The position numbers were made by a program, and so were the translations under genes. From Winogradskyella bathintestinalis (GTDB lineage: Bacteria; Bacteroidota; Bacteroidia; Flavobacteriales; Flavobacteriaceae), in contig NZ_JASDDK010000001.1 in the NCBI RefSeq assembly GCF_030407435.1, forward strand, positions 310,001-374,000: a DNA stretch of 64,000 nucleotides, given 5' to 3'. The notes under the pieces were generated by a model. The model made no database searches, was not told the DNA's origin, and worked only from the letters and a program-made list of their open reading frames with translations. Shown here one piece after another: positions 16,070-24,500 of the stretch (positions within the stretch are counted from its first letter, which is position 1; each line of letters begins with the position of its first letter).

Positions 16070-16192
16070 AAAGTATTAATTCAGTTTAAACATCGCAATG
16101 CAAAGAAATGCAATGCGTTTATGATGCGATACTTACTTTGAAAAGCATCACGGTAGGATATAGCTATCCTAAAAAAAACTGAATTATACTTT
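16070..16192 (-). repeat. Intergenic element bounded by 17-18 bp inverted repeats with internal hairpins
   Basis: The ends 16070-16087 and 16176-16192 are inverted repeats that match over 17 bases with a single-base bulge. Inside are a hairpin with seven-base arms (TAGGATA, loop TAGC, TATCCTA) at about 16154-16171 and a region with ATCGCA paired to TGCGAT (about 16092-16120) around repeated ATGCA words. It lies between the His/Cys-rich protein gene, whose last codons form one arm, and the pump gene. It could be an RNA leader controlling the pump or a very small transposable remnant. Confidence 0.5.
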
Positions 16193-16579
16193 AGGGGGTT
16201 GGAAAAGCGATTCCAGATATCTGGAAGTGAAGTTTACTTTATGTAAGTTAAACTGTTTTTTCTCTTCAAACTTTAGTCGATTGGTTAAAACCGAATTGTT
16301 GTTCGCAATAATTAATACTAAAGGGTGACAACATTGATGATGGGAATGGACTGGTGTATTCTCCTTATCTGGGTTATTATGATGCCCTTCATTTTTTGCA
16401 TCATTGTCAATGTAATCTTCAACTACATATTCAAGGAAAGAGTCTCCATAAACTTTATGGTCTTGATAATGGGTAATAATGCTTGAAATTTCTTTAATTG
16501 GTCCACAAAAGTCCATATCAATGCTAATTCCCTGAAAAAAGAATAAAATTGACATTGATATGGAAAAGAATATTTTCAT
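16184..16579 (-). CDS. Secreted His/Cys-rich protein upstream of the RND pump (HYC_CC_PP-like)
   Basis: 131 residues from the ATG at 16579. An upstream TTG at 16591 lies inside the promoter box and is rejected. A signal peptide (MKIFFSISMSILFFFQGIS) is followed by DFCG, His-rich GHHNNPDKE and HSHHQCCHP (about residues 104-112) and a C-terminal FQPPKV. The pattern of a single Cys, a Cys pair and closing Pro-Pro recalls a small Bacteroidetes family (HYC_CC_PP) found beside metal pumps; I assign this with moderate confidence. A periplasmic metal-binding role is inferred from the His/Cys cluster. It is the first gene of the efflux operon. Confidence 0.75.
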   Translation of the reverse strand: MKIFFSISMSILFFFQGISIDMDFCGPIKEISSIITHYQDHKVYGDSFLEYVVEDYIDNDAKNEGHHNNPDKENTPVHSHHQCCHPLVLIIANNNSVLTNRLKFEEKKQFNLHKVNFTSRYLESLFQPPKV

Positions 16580-16588
16580 AAAGTTTGA

Positions 16589-16596
16589 CAAAGATA
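16589..16596 (-). promoter_or_regulatory. -7 promoter box of the efflux operon
   Basis: TATCTTTG on the minus strand fits the Bacteroidetes -7 consensus TAnnTTTG. The ATG at 16579 lies nine bases further on, so the transcript would have an extremely short leader. The match is exact, but no -33 TTTG at ideal spacing is evident. Confidence 0.55.
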
Positions 16597-16600
16597 CAAA

Positions 16601-16631
16601 TTAATCGATGCACAGGCTGTGCAAAGATTAA
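16601..16631. promoter_or_regulatory. Palindromic operator candidate overlapping the efflux promoter
   Basis: TGCACAG-G-CTGTGCA (16609-16623) is a perfect 7-1-7 inverted repeat. It is flanked symmetrically by TTAATC (16601-16606) and GATTAA (16626-16631), so the dyad extends over 31 bases. It lies just upstream of the -7 box, over the -33 region, where a repressor or activator would act. Which regulator binds is unknown; no regulator gene sits right next to it, but two Fur-type genes are encoded in the island. Confidence 0.55.
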
Positions 16632-16673
16632 TCAGCAGTATGAAATCAGAAATTAATCACACTATTTAATGTA

Positions 16674-16988
16674 TCATCTGCCTCTTTGTGGATGAAGTTT
16701 GTTTGATAGCGTATGGTTGTTGTGAAAGAAAAATGTCAATATAATTTTTACAGCATTTGAATAGGAATTTGTAATAGGCTCTTTAACACCGCAATGAAAT
16801 ATTACAGAATTGGATGTGTGAAATAGGTTTTCAAATAACATTCTTGGGTAATCGTCATTGTCCATAAGCCAATTCACGGTCTCATCTTCACTCTCAAAAG
16901 TTCGTGTTACACTATCATCTGGCTCAAGATTATTTACGAAGAAGGAAACTGTAGATTTACCATAGATACGTTGTTTATCTGAAAACAC
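16674..16988 (-). CDS. Hypothetical protein of about 104 residues, uncertain start
   Basis: The only standard start is GTG at 16988. The same frame stays open upstream into the end of the 325-codon gene, reading YEVTQYVFSDKQ, so the real start may lie further up with a rare codon, or the gene may be translationally coupled. The protein is acidic in the middle (FESEDETVNWLMDNDDYPRM) and basic at the end (NKLHPQRGR). I do not recognise it. Its position between the integrase-side gene and the efflux promoter suggests an element accessory gene or a remnant. Confidence 0.4.
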   Translation of the reverse strand: MFSDKQRIYGKSTVSFFVNNLEPDDSVTRTFESEDETVNWLMDNDDYPRMLFENLFHTSNSVIFHCGVKEPITNSYSNAVKIILTFFFHNNHTLSNKLHPQRGR

Positions 16989-17008
16989 GTATTGCGTAAC
17001 CTCATAAA

Positions 17009-17914
17009 TTAAAATGGCAATACTTGACTTGTAAATTCTTTGAATATTTCGCTCGCTAATGCCTTATCAAATGCCTTGGCTGTTACTAAATCGCCAAGTT
17101 TCGATTTTAATAATTGACCAAATGACTTTTTGCTCAAATGCGGAATGTCATCGCGAAGCTCATCGAACTCGTCGAAAATAATTTGCTGTCCAAAACCTAA
17201 ACCTTCAATTTTCGAGAGAACCTGTTTTATAAGTTCTTTCAGTTCCTCATCGGAATTACTAATTTTGGAATAGTCCGTTGTCTGGGCTTTTCTTGATTGC
17301 TCAATGGCATATTTACCTTCCAATTTCAGTTTGGCATTTACATTCCTGCCATTCATACATTCAATAAATCCTCGGTTTTCAAGCATTCTTCCATAGTCCC
17401 AATCTTCGCCACGACCGTTTAATTTAATTCCATTGCCTTCAAGAATCCAGTTAATAGAATGGTATTTACCATCTTTATAAAGGTCATATAGTTTTGAAAG
17501 TATTAGTTCGAGTATGCCTTCGGTGTCAAGATTTTGACGTTCATTCAAATCAATTTCATCTGGCCTTACAATTGCATCTGAAATGAATAACATTTTCAAG
17601 TAGTAGTCAAGCCCGTTGATTTCATCTTTTAGGGCTTGAATTTCATTTTTAATTTTTTGGTCAGTCCCTAATTTAAAGCCAGTATTATATCCTCTTTGAG
17701 CTTTAAACTCATTTGCAAAATTTCTGTTTTCTGGTTCAAAAGATGCTCGAACATAGCTAACAACAGTATTTTCCCAAGATTGTTTTTCTTCCTTAAAATT
17801 ATTAAATTCATCTTCTGTTTTTGAAGACCTATATTTATCGACAATTGCATTTCCAGTAGATACAAACCCATCGATTTCTTCTTTAAAATCTTCCCATTTT
17901 ACCTTTATAATCAT
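17009..17914 (-). CDS. Hypothetical protein, 301 residues, helical
   Basis: I chose the ATG at 17914 (MIIKVKWEDFKEEIDGF). A longer frame to 17986 would add a hydrophobic lead that overlaps the hairpin behind the integrase and looks non-coding. The protein is soluble, charged and largely helical, with a middle segment NGRGEDWDYGRMLENRGFIE and a C-terminal helical domain. I do not recognise the family; small winged-helix-like features (GRMLENRGFIE) may be present around residues 180-220. It is adjacent to the integrase and on the same strand, so it probably belongs to the element. Confidence 0.65.
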   Translation of the reverse strand: MIIKVKWEDFKEEIDGFVSTGNAIVDKYRSSKTEDEFNNFKEEKQSWENTVVSYVRASFEPENRNFANEFKAQRGYNTGFKLGTDQKIKNEIQALKDEINGLDYYLKMLFISDAIVRPDEIDLNERQNLDTEGILELILSKLYDLYKDGKYHSINWILEGNGIKLNGRGEDWDYGRMLENRGFIECMNGRNVNAKLKLEGKYAIEQSRKAQTTDYSKISNSDEELKELIKQVLSKIEGLGFGQQIIFDEFDELRDDIPHLSKKSFGQLLKSKLGDLVTAKAFDKALASEIFKEFTSQVLPF

Positions 17915-17956
17915 ACACACTATTTTAGTCTGTAAAGGTAGTGGAATGAAAATGCA

Positions 17957-17991
17957 AACTGTTAAAATCTCAATTGAAGATTTCAACAGTT
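17957..17991. terminator. Hairpin between the integrase and the 301-residue gene
   Basis: Arms 17957-17970 and 17978-17991 pair over 14 positions with one mismatch around a seven-base loop. It follows the integrase stop by 22 bases on the minus strand. There is no strong T-run, so termination is likely but not certain. Confidence 0.5.
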
Positions 17992-18013
17992 AGTAAATGC
18001 TTATAAAATTTCA

Positions 18014-19234
18014 TCAACCAATTTTTGATTTGAGAAGCGCCATATCATCACTCACTTTCCTCTCAACGACCCTTGCATAGATTTGTGTTGTGGATAGTTT
18101 GGTATGCCCTAATAATTTAGATACTGTCTCTATTGGAACACCATTGCTTAAAGTTACTGTGGTAGCAAAAGTATGGCGCGCCATATGAAAAGTCAGGTTT
18201 TTTTTGATACCACATAGGTCAGCGATTTCCTTTAAATAACTGTTCAATTTCTGATTAGATAACTTGGGCAAAAGATTGGATGTGTCATTGGTTCTATAAT
18301 GGTCTTTGTATTTATCTATTAAGATTGCAGCTTTGGGTAATAGTGGAATTTTGAATGGTGCACCTGTTTTTACTCTTTCGGCCATTATCCAAGGACTACC
18401 ATCTATACCCATTACAATATTATCTTCATTTAATTGTACAATGTCAACATAAGAAATACCGGTGTAACAACTAAAAACAAATAAATCTTTCACAACCATA
18501 AGACGCTCTATGGAAGAAGACAAATCTTCAATACTTAATAATTCAAAATCTGTAAGGAAACCACGTTCTTTCTTTTCAATTTTCATTTTAAAATTGACAA
18601 ACGGGTCTCTTTCAATCCATTTCATCCGATAGGCAAGAGTAACCATTCTGCGTAAACGCTTAATATGCTTCATTGCGGTATTATTGCCAATTTTAGATTG
18701 TCCGCTTTTAGGTACATACGACCGAAGAAAATCTTCAAAGCCCACGATAAAACCATATTCAAGATTGAAAAGTGGGATGTCTGTCAGTTTGTATTCCTTT
18801 AGAATATATTCCATCATATAACGTTGACTGGTCTTATATTGACCCATCGTATTCCTATGCAACTTATGTTGCATCTTTTCATTGTAGTAATCAACAAGGT
18901 TTTGAAAGGAAAAACGTGTTTTATCTTCGCCTAAAAATTTGGCTTTGACCATTTGGGAAGTGAAAGGCACTTCATCCCTCTTGAAATCTTCGTAAATCCT
19001 ATATACTTTTGATTGTACTTCGTTCAAGTAAAGATTGAGAATACGGGAATCCTTATCGGTCCCACTTGCTCTTTGTAGTTTTTCATCCCAAGTAGAAATA
19101 TTGATTTTCTTCTTGAGACTAATGTTGACACGTTTACCGTTTAAGGTAACCCGAATGTAGATATTTGCTTTGTTGTTTACAGCACGTTTTCCGTACACCC
19201 AAAACAATATTGAAAATGTTGATGAAGTTCGCAT
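18014..19234 (-). CDS. int: Tyrosine-type site-specific integrase, CTnDOT-like
   Basis: 406 residues with an arm-binding N-terminal domain (about 1-95), a SAM-like core-binding domain (about 105-205) and a catalytic domain with K289, H350, R353, H377 (LGH) and Y386 (TTQIYARV). The usual first catalytic Arg in TGLR is replaced by Ser: the motif is TGISYVD with S261. IntDOT-like enzymes of Bacteroidetes conjugative transposons share this loss. Its start lies about 230 bases from the 3' end of tRNA-Asp, the usual placement for an integrase next to its attachment site. It would integrate and excise the element. Confidence 0.93.
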   Translation of the reverse strand: MRTSSTFSILFWVYGKRAVNNKANIYIRVTLNGKRVNISLKKKINISTWDEKLQRASGTDKDSRILNLYLNEVQSKVYRIYEDFKRDEVPFTSQMVKAKFLGEDKTRFSFQNLVDYYNEKMQHKLHRNTMGQYKTSQRYMMEYILKEYKLTDIPLFNLEYGFIVGFEDFLRSYVPKSGQSKIGNNTAMKHIKRLRRMVTLAYRMKWIERDPFVNFKMKIEKKERGFLTDFELLSIEDLSSSIERLMVVKDLFVFSCYTGISYVDIVQLNEDNIVMGIDGSPWIMAERVKTGAPFKIPLLPKAAILIDKYKDHYRTNDTSNLLPKLSNQKLNSYLKEIADLCGIKKNLTFHMARHTFATTVTLSNGVPIETVSKLLGHTKLSTTQIYARVVERKVSDDMALLKSKIG

Positions 19235-19315
19235 AATTGTCGTCTTTAATGATTAAACATTTAGTGAGACGAAAGTCAAATCAACTATACTAACACCAGT
19301 AAGTTACGTCAATCT

Positions 19316-19349
19316 GTCAACATAATCGCAGATAAAAAAATATGTTGAC
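19316..19349. repeat. Inverted repeat near the element end (possible integrase binding sites)
   Basis: GTCAACATA (19316-19324) is exactly repeated in inverse as TATGTTGAC (19341-19349). Further GTCAA words occur at 19275 and 19308. Clustered short repeats between an integrase gene and its target are typical of arm-type binding sites; binding here is inferred only from position. Confidence 0.4.
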
Positions 19350-19406
19350 GATTTGTGACCTTTTAGATGCAAATGATATGAAATTATATGATTGCCCTAA
19401 AAACAT

Positions 19407-19440
19407 AAAACCTTGCAAATCATAAGATTTACAAGGTTTT
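19407..19440. terminator. Hairpin terminator downstream of tRNA-Asp
   Basis: Fifteen-base arms (19407-19421 and 19426-19440) with one mismatch surround a four-base loop; the outer AAAACC/GGTTTT pairs give a T-rich end on both strands. It lies 25 bases downstream of the tRNA on its strand and probably ends the tRNA transcript. Confidence 0.65.
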
Positions 19441-19464
19441 GAGGAAATTTGATTTCCCATTTAG

Positions 19465-19538
19465 CGGTCTGGACGGGACTCGAACCCGCGACCTTCGCCG
19501 TGACAGGGCGACATTCTAACCAACTGAACTACCAGACC
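19465..19538 (-). tRNA. tRNA-Asp (GTC)
   Basis: 74 bases fold as a full cloverleaf on the minus strand. The acceptor stem pairs GGTCTGG with CCAGACC and the discriminator base is G. The anticodon arm is TCGCC-CTGTCAC-GGCGA, with GTC at the anticodon position. The T-arm contains GGTTCGAGTCC. CCA is not encoded. The element with its integrase begins on the 3' side of this gene, so the tRNA 3' end or its terminator is the likely attachment target. Confidence 0.95.
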
Positions 19539-19774
19539 GTTGCTTAATTGCGAGGGCAAATATACACTGCATTTTTAATTTAGCAAACAAAAAACCAAAA
19601 AAATATTGATTTAATGTAACTTTTAATTTTTGAACAAATATTGCAGCCTATTTAAAATTAAAAAAAACAATCGTCTCTTACTTAATCCAAACTATAATAG
19701 TCTGCCTAACAATGTTTTAAAGCCTAAAAGTATACAAAGCTAAAATGTGGAATAAAAAAAGTACTAATAAAGAA

Positions 19775-20734
19775 TTAAACAAATTTTTGACGTTCTATCA
19801 TATAAGTTGTCAATATGCTATTAAATCCCGCTGAAATATCAGCCTCCACATATTTAATTCGATACTGTCCGCACTTAATTTTTAAATCAGTAAAGTAATC
19901 TTTTACCGCCTTTTCGTAATTGACCTTTACGTTATGAGCATACAAATTAATATAATCACCCGTTTCAACATCTATAAAACGTTTTGGTCTATTGTCAAAA
20001 TCAAAAGTAAGTTCCTTGGCTTTATCGAACACATGAAATAAAACCACTTCGTGCTTATTATGTTTTAAATGTCGTAATGCTTCAAACAATTTTTCGTCAT
20101 CCTCGGAAGTCTGAAACATATCTGTAAAAACAAAAATTAAAGAACGACGATGGATTTTTTCTGCAATTTGGTGTAAATACTTATATGTTTCTGTCGTTTT
20201 CGTATCGGGTTTAGAAATCACCGTTTCATTCAATTTATGAATCAACATTTGGTGATGACGCTCACTGCCTTTTTCAGGAGAGTAAAAATCGTAATTATCA
20301 CTGTAAACACTCAGCCCCACAGCATCACGTTGTTTTTTAAGAATATGCATTAGAGACGCACTCGCTAATGCCGAAAAAGCAATTTTATTAAGGTTGTCTA
20401 TAGAAGTGCCCGCCGATTCTGGATAATGCATGGAACTACTATTGTCTAATATAATATGACAACGCAAATTCGTTTCCTCATCATAACGTTTGGTATATAA
20501 GCGATCTGTTTTAGCATATAATTTCCAATCAATATGTTTGGTGCTTTCACCTTGATTGTAAATTTTATGTTCCGCAAATTCCGCCGAAAACCCATGAAAC
20601 GGACTTTTATGCATTCCTGCTATAAAGCCTTCCACAACTTGCTTCGCTAATAATTCAAGGTTTTTAAAACCTCCCGCTTTATTTAATTCTTGTTGTATAT
20701 TCATCTCATCTATCGCTGTAGCGACATCTTCCAT
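19775..20734 (-). CDS. DUF58 domain protein
   Basis: 319 residues. The core has the DUF58 signature (FHGFSAEFAEHKIYNQG, then STKHIDWKLYAKTD) and a von Willebrand A-like part with a MIDAS-type motif DNSSSMHYP at about 110. Proteins of this kind are usually encoded beside MoxR ATPases and may aid assembly of membrane or secreted complexes; no moxR gene is seen here. An ATG ten codons downstream (20704, MNIQQELNKAGGF) is an equally plausible start. Confidence 0.85.
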   Translation of the reverse strand: MEDVATAIDEMNIQQELNKAGGFKNLELLAKQVVEGFIAGMHKSPFHGFSAEFAEHKIYNQGESTKHIDWKLYAKTDRLYTKRYDEETNLRCHIILDNSSSMHYPESAGTSIDNLNKIAFSALASASLMHILKKQRDAVGLSVYSDNYDFYSPEKGSERHHQMLIHKLNETVISKPDTKTTETYKYLHQIAEKIHRRSLIFVFTDMFQTSEDDEKLFEALRHLKHNKHEVVLFHVFDKAKELTFDFDNRPKRFIDVETGDYINLYAHNVKVNYEKAVKDYFTDLKIKCGQYRIKYVEADISAGFNSILTTYMIERQKFV

Positions 20735-20864
20735 AGAGTAAAATTGAAATCTTTACCTAGTCTTAACATAATCTGAGTGCATTCAGCACAAGAAACAAAC
20801 TTTAATGGGATATTATATCTATAATATACTCCACTAATAAATTTGGACTTCTTTGTCCAAACTA

Positions 20865-20894
20865 AAAAAGGTTCACCAAATTGGCAAACCTTTT
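20865..20894. terminator. Terminator hairpin downstream of trxA
   Basis: AAAAGGTT and AACCTTTT arms with inner CCAAATTGG pairing lie 36 bases downstream of the trxA stop on the minus strand and end in Ts. Confidence 0.6.
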
Positions 20895-20929
20895 ATCATT
20901 TCTTTTAGAAACTTAATTTTTTCGTGCGA

Positions 20930-21247
20930 CTATAAAAGTGCATCAATAGCGTCTGAATACGCATTTTTTGGAGCAACACCAACTTGGCGACCAACAACCT
21001 CACCGTTCTGAAAAATCAAAACTGTAGGTATGTTTCTCACACCATATTTAGCAGCAAATTCTTGGTTGGCATCAACATCAAGTTTACCAACTACAGCTTT
21101 ACCTTCGTATTCCGTGCTGATTTCGTCAATGATTGGTCCTACCATACGGCAAGGTCCGCACCATGCAGCCCAAAAATCTACCATTACTGGTTTATCACTC
21201 TTTAATACTTTTTCTTCAAATGTCGCATCTGTTATTTCTAATGCCAT
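20930..21247 (-). CDS. trxA: Thioredoxin
   Basis: 105 residues, the standard thioredoxin size, with the active site FWAAWCGPCRM (Cys30 and Cys33) and the conserved cis-Pro region NIPTVLIFQNGE. It is a cytoplasmic dithiol reductant for ribonucleotide reductase and other enzymes. It is a single gene with its own terminator downstream and a 300-base gap upstream towards dnaE. Confidence 0.96.
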   Translation of the reverse strand: MALEITDATFEEKVLKSDKPVMVDFWAAWCGPCRMVGPIIDEISTEYEGKAVVGKLDVDANQEFAAKYGVRNIPTVLIFQNGEVVGRQVGVAPKNAYSDAIDALL

Positions 21248-21555
21248 AATATTTATATTTTAAATGTATTCTACTTCAGTTAACACAAATTTAGTCAAAA
21301 ATTTTGCCAAACCTTACATGGACTGTATTTGTTTTGGTAATAGCTTTATAGTTGCGCTAAATATTTAACACTATGGACGCTACTCCGAAAGCTTAACAAA
21401 TAACTGTTTGCTAAATCAATTAAGAAAAACATATTATCAAACCTTTTATCCTCTGAAATAAGCCCTCAACATTATTTCATTGCGAGCTCATAAACCCTCT
21501 ATTGATAATCAATTAATTCCTCGAAAAATTTGTTATACTTTATTACGTTGATTTA
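21248..21555. other. Intergenic stretch without recognisable gene
   Basis: This AT-rich gap separates trxA and dnaE, both on the minus strand. It must hold the trxA promoter, but I see no clear -7 box, hairpin, RNA gene or coding frame in it. Confidence 0.5.
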
Positions 21556-24500
21556 TTAATTCAACTTATAAACAACATCATTTTCCTTCAATGAATTCAA
21601 CAATTCTTGAGAAATCTTAATCTTATTTTTTCTGCTAGGCATTTGAACCTTAATTTTTTCAGCATTATCATACACTATAAAATTTAAGGTTTGATTGCCC
21701 TCGTGAAACGTTATTAGATCATGTAAGATACTAATGGTATCTTGTTGCAAATCTCTAATGTTAAGTTGTATAGACAGCTTTTTTGCGTAAGTATCCATAA
21801 CATCGTGCAACAATTGAAAACTATTAAATTGTATTCTCGGATCGCCTTTTTTACCTGTGTCTCTGTTTACCCAACCTTCGCGAACAAAGGCACGAACATA
21901 GACAAAAGAATTAATGACAAAAAAGTGTCTAAACTTTAAATAATCTTCGCCGAATATTCGAAACTCAAAACTATCGGTATAATCTTCAATTGTGAAAATT
22001 GCCCAACCTTTACCTTGTTTACTAACGCGATGTTGTACGTCTGTGACCACACCTCCAAAGGTGACTTCTTTATTTACAATCGTTTCTAAATTATTAAAGT
22101 GAGCAACAACGCCATTACAAAAGGTTTTCATTTCAATAGAAAAATCATCGAGCGGATGACCAGAAATATAAATTCCAACGACTTCTCGCTCACGCGATAA
22201 CTTTTCCATGGTCCCCCAATCTTCACATGGCGGAACTATTGGCTCTGCAATCTGCACATCACTCGCTTCACCGAATAAACTTACCTGAGCCGAATTTTCA
22301 TTTTCTTGATGTTTTGCACCATATTTTACAGCTTTTTCTAGAAAGGTAATGCCATCACCGTCATGAGCAAAATACTGTGCGCGGTGTGTGTCTGGCCAAC
22401 AATCAAATCCGCCAGCATTAGCTAATCCTTCAAAAGCTTTTTTATTAGCAGCTCGCAAATCTATACGTTTTGCCAAATCGAAAATAGATTTATAGTTCCC
22501 ATCTTCTTTCCTATTATCTACAATAGTTTGGACGGCACCATGACCTACTCCCTTTATCGCTCCCATGCCAAAACGTACCGCATTATCTTTATTCACAGAA
22601 AACTTATAAAAACTCTCATTGACACTAGGTCCTAAAACTGGTAATCGCATCCGTTTACACTCTTCCATAAAGAAGGTTACGGATTTTATGTCATTCATGT
22701 TATTCGATAAAACCGCTGCCATATATTCCGCAGGATAATGCGCTTTTAAATACGCCGTTTGGTATGCAATCCAGGCATAACAGGTTGAGTGCGATTTGTT
22801 AAAGGCGTAACTCGCAAAGGCTTCCCAATCTTTCCAGATTTTTTCGAGTTTTTTAGCGTCTAATCCTTTAGCACTTGCCTGCTCAATGAATTTTGGTTTC
22901 ATTTTATCTAAAACCGCAATCTGCTTTTTACCCATCGCTTTTCTCAAAACATCGGCTTCACCTTTGGTAAAATCTGCTAATTTTTGAGATAACAACATTA
23001 CTTGCTCTTGGTAAACCGTAATTCCGTAGGTTTCCTTGAGGTATTCTTCCATTTCTGGTAAATCGTACACAATCTCTTCGTCACCATGTTTACGCGCAAT
23101 AAAACTTGGAATATATTCCATTGGACCTGGTCGATACAAGGCATTCATAGCAATTAAATCATCGAAAACCGTAGGCTTAAGATTCTTCATGTGTTTTTGC
23201 ATGCCTGGTGATTCATATTGAAACACACCTACCGTTTCTCCACGTTGGAATAACTCGTAAGTTTTCTCATCATCTAGCGGGAAACTATCTGGATCGAGAT
23301 CGACATTGTGCTTAGCTTTAACAATTTTTACCGTGTCCTTAATTAAAGTCAAGGTCTTTAATCCCAAGAAATCCATCTTCAACAATCCGGCACTTTCGAC
23401 CACAGAGTTGTCAAATTGTGTGACGTATAAATCGGAATCCTTAGCTAAGGAAACAGGAACGTAATTGGTAATATCTCCTGGCGTAATAATAACTCCACAA
23501 GCATGAATTCCAGTATTTCTTACCGAACCTTCCAAAATTCTAGCTTGGTTGATGGTTTCGGCTTGCAAATCATCACCATCAGAGATATTTAAAAGCTCAT
23601 TAATTTTCTCTAAATCTTCAGCTCTAAATTTCTTGGCCAATTCTTTTTCATCTAACCCGAAAATCTTTCCGAGCTTAGACATCAATGGAATTAATTTGGC
23701 AATATGGTCGGCTTCATTTAATGGCAAATCCAACACTCTGGCGGTATCCCTAATTGAGGATTTTGCAGCCATAGTTCCGTAAGTAATAATCTGAGCTACT
23801 TGGTTAGCACCGTATTTTTCTATCACATAATCCATTACTCGACCACGACCTTCATCATCAAAATCGATATCGATATCTGGCATACTTACACGATCTGGAT
23901 TTAGGAAACGCTCAAAAAGTAAATCGTACTTAATGGGATCAATATTGGTAATCCACAAACAGTAGGCGACCACCGAACCAGCGGCCGAACCACGCCCAGG
24001 ACCAACCGAAACATCCATGTTTCGGGCTTCGCGAATAAAATCCTCAACAATTAAGAAATATCCTGGATAGCCCGTGTTTTCGATAACGCTCAACTCAAAA
24101 TCAAGACGTTCCTTTATTTCTGGTGTAATTTCGCCATATCGGATTTCCGCTCCTTTATAAGTTAAATGTTTTAGAAAGGCATTTTCACCTCGTTTGCCCC
24201 CATCGGCCTCGTCTTCTTCAAATTTGAATTCGTCCGGAATATCGAAAGCAGGTAACAATACATCTCTAGCCAACTCATAAGGTTCAATTTTATCAATGAC
24301 TTCTTGAATATTCACAATTGCTTCAGGAACATCCCGAAACAAAGCCTTCATTTCTTCCGAAGACTTAAAGTAGTATTCCTGATTTGGTAAACCATAACGA
24401 TAACCACGACCACGACCAATTGGTGTCGCTTGTTTTTCACCATCTTTTACACACAATAAAATATCGTGAGCATTCGCGTTTTCTTGATCGACGTAATACG

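Larger units (their letters stand above)
1..19406. mobile_element. Int-proximal part of an integrated conjugative-type element carrying metal resistance
   Basis: The stretch is bounded on the right by a CTnDOT-type tyrosine integrase next to the 3' side of tRNA-Asp. On the left it contains an RteC-like gene, a regulator typical of Bacteroidetes conjugative transposons. Nearly all genes run on the minus strand and serve metal efflux, and by eye they are richer in G+C than the flanking chromosome. The left end, the transfer genes and the second attachment site are not in the window. The right boundary is somewhere between the integrase start and the tRNA and could not be fixed. Confidence 0.75.

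Noticed and set aside
16154..16171. TAGGATA/TATCCTA hairpin as a terminator of the His/Cys-rich gene
   Set aside because: The T-run lies before, not after, the hairpin on the minus strand, so it does not fit intrinsic termination of that gene.
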